A stretch of 64,000 nt of DNA, taken from the NCBI GenBank assembly GCA_029216955.1, contig JANAVB010004060.1, positions 132,149-196,148 on the forward strand, given 5' to 3'. The stretch comes from Iris pallida. Its lineage: Eukaryota > Streptophyta > Magnoliopsida > Asparagales > Iridaceae. This document shows, in pieces, positions 55,301 to 64,000 of this stretch. The position numbers were made by a program, and so were the translations under genes. Positions within the stretch are counted from its first letter, which is position 1. Every line of letters begins with the position of its first letter. The notes beneath the pieces were generated by a model, which did no database searches, was not told the origin of the DNA, and saw nothing but the letters and a program-made list of their open reading frames with translations.

Positions 55301-57420
55301 CACTTTCTTGACTCTGGTACCAAAGAAGGAGGGGGCGACCTCGCTGGCGGACTTTAGGCTTATTGCGTGCTGTAATTATTTTATAAAATAATTACGTACC
55401 TCATGTGCCGGTGCATGGAGGGGATCATGCAGGGCCTTGTCTCTCCGAACCAGGCGGCGTTCATCAATGGGCGATCTATAGCTGAGCATAGCCTTCTAGC
55501 TCATGAGATGGTGAGGGGCTTCAACAAACCTGGTGGGGAGAAGGCATGTGTAAAACTGGATCTGAGGAAGGCCTACAACATGGTCAACATGGAGTTCGTA
55601 TGCCACCTTTTGTCTGCTATGGGGTTTGATGATCGTTGGGTTGCGTTGATTCGGGAATGCATATCGTTTTCCACCTTCTCGGTCCTTATCCAGAGTATTC
55701 CGCATGGGTTCTTCAAAAGCAACCGTAGACTCCGGCAAGGTGACCCCCTGTCGCCCTACCTGTTCACGCTTGTCATGGAGTACTTTACCTGCTTGATGGA
55801 TAGGACGGTCCATTTTGGGAGGATTGTCCCGTTGTACAGGAGAGTCGAGCCTCCGGTTACCCACCTCATCTATGCCGACGACCTGCTGGTGTTCATACAG
55901 CCTTCGTTGGAGGGTATGAACACGTTATCTGAGATCATGGGTGAGCTGGAATCACACTCGGGACTTCAGATGAACAGAGAGAAGAGCAGGGTCTACTTCA
56001 GTTCACTTTGCCTTCAGAAGGAGGAGCGCGCTTATGCTCTGGACGTGGAGAGAAGTAAGCTCTCGGTGAAATACCTGGGAGTTCCTTTGACAATTAATTA
56101 TGTCTGAGACCAGGATTGCTATAGCTTGGTGGAGTATGCCCAGCGGAGAGTTGAAGGTTGGTAAGCTGCCGGACTATCTTTTGGGGGACGTATCGAGTTA
56201 GTCCGATCGGTTATCTCTGTCCTGGCCCAGTTCTGGCTGCAGTTATTTTGATACCCGTGGCTATCATCAAGAAAGTTGAAAAGATCTATGCTGATTTCAT
56301 TTGGAGGGGGGCCTACATGCGATCTCTTGGGAACAACTCTGTCGGCCAAAGAAGGAGGGAGGTGTGGGTCTCCGTCCTCTGTTGGCTATCAGGGAAGCCT
56401 CGGCTCTGAAACTGGCATGGTGGTTCATCAAAGGGAGATCCCTCTGGGCGGAGTGGATGCAGTCTCGCTATGTGAGGAATGGCAACTTTGGAGGTGTGGT
56501 ATTGACAACAACCACTCTGTGACTTTCAAACAAATTCTGAGACACAAAGCTGTTCTTCGATCGTCTGTCTGGAGGATCATGTGTGATGGGGCTATAACTG
56601 ATCTTTGGCTGGATCCTTGGATAAAGCACCAGTCTCTGGTGGACATTATGGGCGATCGAGCTCACAGGGAGGCGGGCAGAGGTCTGTCTTGTCAGCACAT
56701 CATCAGGAATAGGGCTTGGGGTCCGGAGTCCTACTGTCATACTAAGGAGCTTGGTGAGATTATTCGCGGGATCGAGATTGACTCTTCCCAGCCTGAGGAT
56801 ATATGGGTCTGGGATCCGCATGGCGTGACTGGAGGTACTACCTCGGGAGAGTTCACCTTCCAGAGTGGCTACAACCTTATGCATAGTGCCAATCCCCCAA
56901 TTGGTGATTATGACTTCATTTGGTGCAAGAATCTGGCCAGAAAAATGCAGCTATGTATGTATCGCCTGCTCCTTGGTCGTCTTTTGACCAGGAACATCAT
57001 CTCTTTTGGGATCCAGGTTCCCAATCCGAAGTGCGCACTCTGTGATTTGGAGGATGAATCGATGACCCATCTATTTTTTGACTGTGGAGTTTCATGGTCC
57101 ATATGGTCTGAGCAAAACCGTATGTTGGGCAGAGGTATTTCTGGTAGGTTGATTGGAGCAATTATTACGGGTATTCGAGATTGCAGAGGGCGAGCATAGT
57201 ATGGTTCAAGACTGCTAGGATTCGGCTAGCTGCTGCTGTCTGGCATGTTTGGGGGAGAGAAATCGGCGCATATTCGAGGGACTTACCCCTTCGGTTGGTA
57301 TCCTCCATAATTTGGAGTTTGATGTAAAAGAAATGGTCGATTGACGGGTGGACGATCATCCTGTCTGTATGTTGTATTATGAGTATTGACTGATTTTGGA
57401 ATAAAATTTACCCTTTTTCA
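52347..57420 (+). mobile_element. L1-type LINE copy A, near full length, inactive
   Basis: ORF1 remnants show a DUF4283-type RNA-binding region (about 52665-53230) and an intact CCHC knuckle (CSLCACFGHLDSSC, 53270-53311). ORF2 remnants begin near 53815 with the endonuclease, with GDLNA at 54244-54258, followed by RT with YADD at 55871-55882 and a zf-RVT tail (CALCDLEDESMTHLFFDC). An AATAAA-type signal lies at 57400-57405, and the tail passes into (TA)n. Several stops and frameshifts, such as those near 55110, 55390 and 56105, inactivate it. Confidence 0.92.
55403..56107 (+). pseudogene. LINE A reverse transcriptase, longest open segment
   Basis: 234 codons of [64 protein letters not shown] and VKYLGVPLTINY. 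The catalytic YADD is intact. A stop immediately upstream (near 55390) and another at 56105 isolate it from the rest of ORF2. Confidence 0.9.
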
Positions 57421-57454
<34 letters not shown>

Positions 57455-57462
57455 TAATATAA
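57421..57462. repeat. (TA)n between LINE A and LINE B
   Basis: Imperfect TA run with aataatatat interruptions, continuous with the LINE A tail. Confidence 0.93.
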
Positions 57463-58202
57463 GTCGAATTAAAAAGGACATGGGCGATCGGGAGACTCGG
57501 GCGTCTGACCTAGGGTTTCATCGTGGGATGCCCCCATGGCCGCCGGACCCCTTGGCCGACGGCGGGCGGGCGTCGGCACCGAAGGGTGGCCCCCCTCCCG
57601 GCGTTGGGGGGGGGGCGGGAGCCAGAGTCGGGGGGTCGGTGGGGCCCCCCCCCATCCGCGCGCGCGTGGCGGCCCCCCCCCCCCGAAGGCGGCTGGGGGG
57701 GGGGGGCGGGAGCACAGGAGGGGGGTCGGGGGGACCCCCCGGTGGCAGCGATGTCCCTTCTAGGCGGCCGGGGGAGGGGTCGGGATCTACGGGGACGGGG
57801 ATGGGTGTTTTCCACATCGGGACTCCCTTGGATCCGAACTTTGAATTCGGAGCGGGGTCCGGATCTCTGGGGAGTCAATCAGAGGGAGGTGGATGGACGA
57901 CGGTTACGCGCCGTCGTGTGGCGAAGACCGGGGGAAGACGGGTGGCGGACAGGGTCAGATTCAGGATCGCCATCCCGAAAATCGTCAGAACGGGTCAGGG
58001 TCTGGCCTAGCCGGGGTCCGGGGGTGTCTGCTGGGCGATCGATGGGTTGGCGGCCTAAGGCCACCGCGGCGGCTAAGGGGAAGAGTAAGGTAGTGGATCT
58101 GGATGTTCAGGGACCTGGGACTTTCTGTCCGGTGATTACCCCAAGGCCTATTGGGACGTCCCCACGGCCTGCGGGACGGTCCTGGGCCGAGATTGCAAAC
58201 CG

Positions 58203-58835
58203 GTGAGGCCGAAATTCCCCACATCGATGGAGTACGTTCCGCCGCTCAAGGTAGGGAGGGGTTTCCGGGCTGTGTTTCCTGCGGAGGAGATCCAGCAGGT
58301 GACAGCTTACTGGGAAAATACCCTCGTCCTGTATGTCTTGGGCAACAAGCCTTTCTACGGGCAGATCCGGGGCTATGCAGCGCGAGTTTGGAAGCCTAAG
58401 GGGAGTATGGAGTTCTATGCTCGTGAGAACGGCTTCTATTATGTGAAGTTCGGGCTGGCGGAGGATGTCGCTAGGATCCTCCAAGGCCGTCCCTGGACGT
58501 TCGACGGCCGACTGATCATTCTCAAGGAGTGGACTCCAGAGCTGCGATGCGAGAGGGAAGTTCTGAATGCCATCCCTGTATGGATCCGATTCCCCGAGTT
58601 TCCGGTAGGGTTTTGGAACATTCTCCTGTTGATGCGACTTGCGAGTCTGGTGGGCACCTCGATCAAGGCAGATGAAGCTACTACCTTTCGGACGAGGTTG
58701 ATGTACGCGAGGATTTTTGTGGAGATTCGGGCAGGAGGGGAGCTCCCGAAGATGGTGGAGTATGAGCTCCCTTCTGGGGAGGTGCTCACCCAGAAGGTGG
58801 AGTATGAATGGGTTCCGTCTACCTGTACATGCTGA
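58203..58835 (+). pseudogene. LINE B ORF1, DUF4283 domain
   Basis: 210 codons: FRAVFPAEEIQQVTAYWENT, LVLYVLGNKPFYGQIRGYAA, then WTFDGRLIILKEWTPEL and FVEIRAGGELPKMVEYELPS. DUF4283 is the usual RNA-binding-type domain of plant LINE ORF1 and precedes a CCHC knuckle. The segment stops at the TGA replacing the second knuckle Cys. The upstream N-terminus is in other frames. Confidence 0.88.
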
Positions 58836-59780
58836 TCCTGTTTCGGGCATCTGGCCAGTGCTTGCTTAGAGGTTGGCCCTCCGATGGAGCCTTGTATTCC
58901 GCCTAGTGAAGTCCCCGAAGCACCATGTGATATGGATTTCAGAGATGATAGCGGAGTGGTGGTCGTGGAGGAGGAGGTTACTAATCAGGGGAGTGATGTC
59001 GGTTTGAGCCTCGTTGTATCTACCCAACTTGCTCCTGCGGGTGGGGTGGTATCCACTGGCCAGGGGCCGAGTAATATAGTTACCAGAAGTATGGTTGCAA
59101 CGGAGACTGAGGCACGAGGGGAGGGCGGTTCAGCTGGAGGGCAGGTTTACTGTAGGAAGAGACGTGCGGTCGGCCTGCTGCGTGATGGCCCCTCCATGAT
59201 GGAGGGACGTACCACAGACAGAGAGGAGGTGGTGTGTGTTAACAATCCTGCCTGGCGTTGGTGTTATCTCAGGTCGTTCCTCATCAGACGGTTCCGACTG
59301 GCATGGATGAGGATCCTTTAGCGACGGATGCGGCACCTTCCCCAGGTGTCGTTCCGGGAGTTTCTCAGGGGGCCCCACCTCTCATTAATTAATGGCCATT
59401 ATCGTCTGGAATGTGAGGGGGCGTGTTCGCTAGGGAGGTGGAGAGAGATATGTGGGGTGCTTCACAGAGAGAAGTGTGACATTTCTGTTATTTTAGAATC
59501 CAAGATCAAAGGGGAGAAGACCCTTACTCGGCGGACCCCTTCTCATTGGGCCCAGCTGCACAACCTGGCCCTTTGTGACATGGCCAGGATTTGGGTTCTG
59601 GAACTCGAAGAGCTGGGATGGAGACTTGATATTGATGACGGAGCAGTTGATTGCCATCTCCTTCGTGAACAAGGGTGGCTTCCGGTTCTTACTGGGGGCG
59701 GTCTACGGCCACAATGACAGAAGGAGAAGGGAGTCACTTTGGAGGGACATCTCTCGTGTTTCCGATGTTGCTGAGTCGTC

Positions 59781-60446
59781 GTGTCTCCCTTGCTCTTGAT
59801 CGGGGACTTCAACGCTCTTATGCATCACGGGGAGAAGCTGGGTGGTCGTCCGGTTCCAGATTCAATCCTTTATGATTTTCAGAGATGCCTCCTACTTGCG
59901 GGGCTGCGGGAGCTGTCTCGCTCAGGCTTCATCTGGACTTGGCACAACAAAGCAACTCACAACCGGGTTGCTTGTCAGCTTGATCGAGCTCTGGGCAACG
60001 GGGAGTGGTTCCGTCACTTCCCCAACTCTTCGGCTGAGGGTCTGGCAACTGGGACGAGCGATCACTCCCCCATCAGGGTTGGCTTCTCTGCTCGATCTCT
60101 TGGGAAGTCCCGTCCGTTCAGGTATAACAACAGTTGGTATCTCTCGGAAGGCTACCTGGAGGCTGTCGCAGAGGGCTTGTCTAGTGGTCAGGAGGGGACG
60201 GCTCAATTCCGATTGGTTCGTCGACTCAAGGCCACGAAGAGGGCTCTCAGGAGTTGGGTGCAGGGGTTGCCCAAGTCTACACTAGAAGATAAGGAGGCTG
60301 AGTTGAGATCTTTGCAGCAGGATCTGCAAGCCGACATGCTTAATGGAGATCTGGCGGCTAGAGAGAAGGAGCTGATTGGAGAAGTCAACATTCTGAGGCT
60401 GCAGAAGGAAATTAGCTTGGCCCAGCGAGCCAAATGTTCTGGCTGA
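59781..60446 (+). pseudogene. LINE B endonuclease C-terminus and linker
   Basis: 221 codons carrying two catalytic motifs of the APE-type L1 endonuclease, GDFNA and SDHSP, then a linker (KEISLAQRAKCSG). The N-terminal half of the endonuclease lies upstream in other frames (about 59390-59717). Confidence 0.88.
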
Positions 60447-60978
60447 AGGATGGAGACCGGTGTTCCAAGTTCTTTTATGACGCTATCCGGACTAGACAGA
60501 ATCGGAATCACATATCCCAGCTTCTTGATGCGGATGGCACTCTGGTAGGGACGCCGGCTGAGATTCAGGGCGAGGCTGTCCGGTACTATTCTGATTTATA
60601 TTTCCAGACTGATTACCTGTCCGTGTTCCCAGAGGTTGTTACGAAGTGGTTGGTGACTCCATTTGGGAATAGCATCCTTCTTGCCCCTGTCACTTTGGAG
60701 GAGGTGGAATCTATTGTCAAGGGGGCGGACCCCAACAAGGCCCCTGGTCCAGATGGCTTCAGCAGTGGTTTCTTCAAGCGCCATTGGGATATTCTGAAGC
60801 TTCAGGTCGTGGAGGTGGTCCAGGAGTTCTTCACTAAGGGGAAGCTTTTGAAGGAGCTGAATCACACTTTCCTGACCTTGGTGCCTAAGAAGGAGGGCGC
60901 GACAGCATTGGCGGATTTCGACCTATTGCATGTTGTAATTATCTTTACAAGATAATTACACACCTTATCTGCCGGCGG

Positions 60979-61536
60979 ATGGAGGAAATCATGCAGGACT
61001 TGGTTTCTCCAAACCAGGCTGCGTTCATCAAGAGGAGGTCGATTGCAGAGCATAGCCTCCTGGCACATGAGATGGTGAGGGGATTCAGCAGACCTGGTGG
61101 GGAGAAAGCTTGTGTTAAACTGGACCTGAGGAAGGCGTATGATATGGTCAATCGTGACTTCCTATGCCATCTGATGTCTGCCATGGGATTCGCGGATCAC
61201 TGGGTTGCGTTGATCAGGGAGTGCATCACGTCCCCTACTTTCTCAGTTCTCATCGAGGGCGTTCCTTACGGGTACTTCCAGAGCAACCGTGGGCTGAGGC
61301 AAGGTGACCCATTGTCCCCTTACCTGTTCACGCTTGTGATGGAATACTTTACTTGTTTGATGGACCTGGCAGTGCACCGTGGACGGCTGGTGCCTTTGTT
61401 TCGGAGGATGGACCCTCCAGTTACCCATCTTATTTATGCTGATGATCTACTGGTCTTCATCCAGCCTTCGACGATGGGGTTGCAGACGCTTGCGGGTATT
61501 ATGGAAGATTTGAAGTCCTTCTCGGGTTCCAGCTGA
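60979..61536 (+). pseudogene. LINE B reverse transcriptase core
   Basis: 185 codons with [55 protein letters not shown] and [12 protein letters not shown]. Motifs are intact within the segment; breaks on either side remove the continuous ORF2. Confidence 0.9.
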
Positions 61537-63000
61537 ACAGGGATAAGAGTCGGGTCTACTTCAGTTCCCAGTGTTCCCAGAAGGAGGAGCGGGCTGATGT
61601 CCTGGGTATCGCGAGGAGTGATCTTCCAGTGCGCTATTTAGGAGTGCCCCTCACAGTCAATTATGCGCGGGATCAGGACTGCCAGGGACTGGTAGAGTAT
61701 GTCCAGCGGAGAGTAGAAGGCTGGCGAGCCGCCGGTCTGTCTTTTGGCGGACGCATAGAGCTGATCAGATCTGTGATCTCGGCTGTGGCCCAGTTTTGGC
61801 TACAGTCCATCCTCCTCCCGGTGGCCACTATTCGGCGAGTGGAGCGTCTTTGTGCTGATTTCCTTTGGAGGAGGGGTATGCATGCGATCTCGTGGGAGCA
61901 GCTCTGTCGTCCCAGGAAGGAGGGAGGAGTGGGGCTCAGGCCGTTGCTGGAGATCAGGAGGCCTCTGCGCTCAAGCTGGCCTGGAGATTTGTTAGCGGGG
62001 GGTCTCTTTGGGCGGACTGGATGCACAGCAGATACGTGAAGCAGGGCAATTTTTGGACGTGTTCTCCTGATACCAACCATTCTGTCACGTTCAAGACTGT
62101 CCTGAGACACAGGGGTGTGCTCAAGTCTGCTATCCGGAGGGTCATGAAGGATGGGTCGGACACAGACCTCTGGCGGGACCCTTGGATTGATCGGCGTTTT
62201 GCTAGACATTAGGGGATCCCCGACTCACACGAAGGACATGCGAGGTCTGACGTGTAGTCGGATCTTACGAGATGGAGAGTGGCCGGAATCTTATCGGTAC
62301 ACTGAGGAGCTGGGAGGGTTCATTATGTCTACAGTCATTGATCCGGCTTTGCCTGCGGATCGGTGGATTTGGGAGCCTCCTGGAGCATCTTCGTGCTCGG
62401 GGGAGTTCCAGTTCCGTAGTTGCTACAATCTTATCCGGCACACTTTTCCTCTGAGTTCTGATTACGAGTTCGTCTGGTGTAAGGGTCTGGCCAGAAAGAT
62501 GCAGCTGTGTGTTTACAAGCTTCTTCTGGGTCGCCTCTTGACGAGGGATCGCCTGAGTTCTTTTGGAGTGCCAGTGCCGGACCCAAAATGTGTGCTTTGC
62601 TGTTTGGAGCCTGAGTCTATTAAACATATCTTTTTCGAGTGCACTCTGGCATGGCAATATGGTCGGAGCAGAGTCGGGTATTGGGAGTGTGCGCCTCTGG
62701 TAAATACATTGGGGACATCATCCCAGTGATACAAGATAGCAGGAGTCGAGGTCAGGATTGGTTCCGTACAGCTAGAGTTCGTCTGGCGGCTTCGGTTTGG
62801 CATGTTTGGCGGGAGCGAAACCGCCGGATCTTTGAGGGACTAGTCACACCTCCGGTTGGCATTCTCCATAACATTGAGTTTGATGTGAACGCTATGGAGA
62901 ATAGATGTGTTGAGTGGGAGTCCCACTCAGATTGTATGTTGTATGATTATGGCTTTTCTTTTGGAATAAAATTTACCTTTTTCCAAAAAAAAAATAATAT

Positions 63001-64000
63001 ATTTGGAATAAGGGTAAAATTTTATTCCACGAATATCACAGAAAAAGTATTACAGTACACTTCCTCCCATCTATCCTACCCCGGTTAAGGGGCCATTACA
63101 GATACATCGAATTCTAAATTATGTAGAATTCCTAAGGGGGTTATCAATCCCTCAAAGATATGCCTGTTACGTTCTCAAACGTGCCAGACCGATGCTGCAA
63201 GGCGGACTTTGGCTGTCTTGGTACAATCCTGTTCCATTCCTCGCCGTTCCCTGATCAGGCGATGATCTCCCGGATATCTCTATCATTGCCTCCTCCGTCC
63301 AGCGACCTCCCACACTGCTCAGTCCAAATATGCCAAGACACAGGACACTCAAAGAATAGGTGTCCCATGGATTCGTTCTCCGTACCACACAGGACATTTC
63401 GGATTAGAGATCTGCATCCCAAATCTGAGAAGCCCGTCTTTCGTCAGCAACCGACCTAATAATAGTTTGTAGAAACAGAGTTGCATTTTTCGTGCAATCC
63501 CCTTTCCCTAAATGAAGTCAAAGTCCGCAATCCTGTCGTAAGAAGTCCGTACCAGGTTGTAGCAGCTTTTGAAGCGGAAAGTCCTGTACCTCCATTAGCA
63601 TCCGGCGGGTCCCATCTCCAGGAATCAGCAGACTGGTGAGGATCAATAGTGACATGGCGGATCCCATCTTCTAACTGTGCTGTGTACTGGTAGTCCTCTG
63701 GCCTCCAAGTCCCATCTCTGAGGATAAGCTCGCATTTCAGCCCTCTGCCCGCCTCTCTGCCCATATGCTCACCTAAGGACTCCAGAAGAGATCTATTGCC
63801 AATCCAAGGATCAAGCCAAAGGTCAGTGGTCGTCCCATCCTTCATGATCCGACAGATAGCAGTCTGAAGAACCGATCTGCATCGGAGGATCGCCTTGAAA
63901 GGGACCGAAAGTTATCTATCTCACATTCCCAGAAATTTTCCGCCCCCTCAAATATCTATTAGTCATCCACTCTGCCCAGCGAGAGCCGCCTTGATGAACT
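63001..64000 (-). mobile_element. L1-type LINE copy C, inverted, 3' end only in window
   Basis: The minus strand carries the 3' part of the same family. The longest open segment (63456-63845) reads DLWLDPWIGNRSLLESLGEH and later, equivalent to the region between RT and zf-RVT, followed toward 63000 by the last coding part and an AATAAA-like end. It meets LINE B tail to tail and runs off the right edge of the window. Confidence 0.88.

Larger units (their letters stand above)
57478..63000 (+). mobile_element. L1-type LINE copy B, essentially full length, inactive
   Basis: Begins in a very GC-rich ORF1 start (ATG at 57480) and ends with AATAAA at 62965-62970 and tail ccaaaaaaaaaataatatat. ORF1: a Gly/Pro/Arg-rich N-terminus, DUF4283 domain (58203-58820), and a CCHC knuckle broken by TGA at 58833-58835 at the second Cys. 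ORF2: endonuclease with GDFNA at 59802-59816 and SDHSP at 60057-60071, RT with YADD at 61435-61446, and a zf-RVT tail (CVLCCLEPESIKHIFFEC). Frameshifts near 58010, 60440, 60925, 61530 and 61960 break the frames. It is the most complete member of the family in this window. Confidence 0.93.
50396..64000 (+). other. TAF2: TAF2 intron 11 (at least 13.6 kb, open at right edge)
   Basis: No further TAF2 exon is recognised. It holds ordinary AT-rich intron to about 51.1 kb, a purine-rich tract, a SINE, and three LINE copies filling 52.35 kb to the window end. Whether the gene really continues depends on sequence beyond the window. Confidence 0.7.

Noticed and set aside
58833..58835. TGA as selenocysteine in the CCHC knuckle
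   Set aside because: Land plants lack the selenocysteine system and the element is otherwise full of breaks; a point mutation is enough.
57510..58850. Long minus-strand open frames opposite LINE B ORF1
   Set aside because: Shadow frames of a GC-rich coding region; the plus-strand frames carry the recognisable DUF4283 domain.

Overview
The window is plant nuclear DNA. The evidence is GT-AG introns, CACTA, hAT and Tourist-type DNA transposons, Ty1/copia, Ty3/gypsy-like and TRIM-like LTR elements, plant L1-type LINEs with a DUF4283 ORF1 and a zf-RVT tail, and a tRNA-derived SINE. Multi-kilobase introns full of transposons suggest a magnoliid, early-diverging angiosperm or basal eudicot, but the species cannot be named from sequence alone.

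One host gene can be supported: the 5' part of TAF2 (TFIID subunit 2) on the + strand. It has a TATA box at 13470, an ATG at 13601, and eleven coding exons between 13601 and 50395 that join in one frame to give 489 codons. The gene runs off the right edge inside intron 11. Introns 2, 3, 5, 7 and 9 are 87-129 bp. Introns 1, 4, 6, 8, 10 and 11 are 14.8, 11.6, 2.0, 2.5, 4.0 and at least 13.6 kb, and carry almost all the mobile DNA.

Layout. 1-8986: right-hand part of a CACTA element, with a broken multi-exon Transposase_24/DUF8039 gene, a subterminal hairpin array and the terminal repeat. 9255-9830: a 75-bp minisatellite. 11.2-13.03 kb: a probable gypsy-type LTR fragment. 13.2-13.5 kb: the TAF2 promoter with a tandem duplication. 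Intron 1: TRIM-like repeats, hAT MITEs, a minus-strand LTR element (16992-27825, TSD TTATT) holding two LINE fragments, one of which holds a 532-bp hAT MITE, and a Tourist MITE just before exon 2. Intron 4: a degenerate copia element (30869-36989) with a nested MITE, and another MITE. Introns 6 and 8: small repeats and a MITE. Intron 10: an older copia remnant with a MITE inside its 3' LTR. Intron 11: a purine-rich tract, a SINE, two long LINE copies and a third inverted one.

The most interesting signals are four MITE families of one design (motif-repeat ends, AT-rich cores, mostly clear 8-bp target duplications). Two of them occur as inverted pairs in introns flanking TAF2 exons 2-4 and 5-10. 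Also notable are the exact retention of M1-peptidase zinc-site spacing in TAF2 without the ligands, and the CACTA hairpin array. No intact autonomous transposon ORF is present. I found no tRNA, rRNA or CRISPR, as expected.
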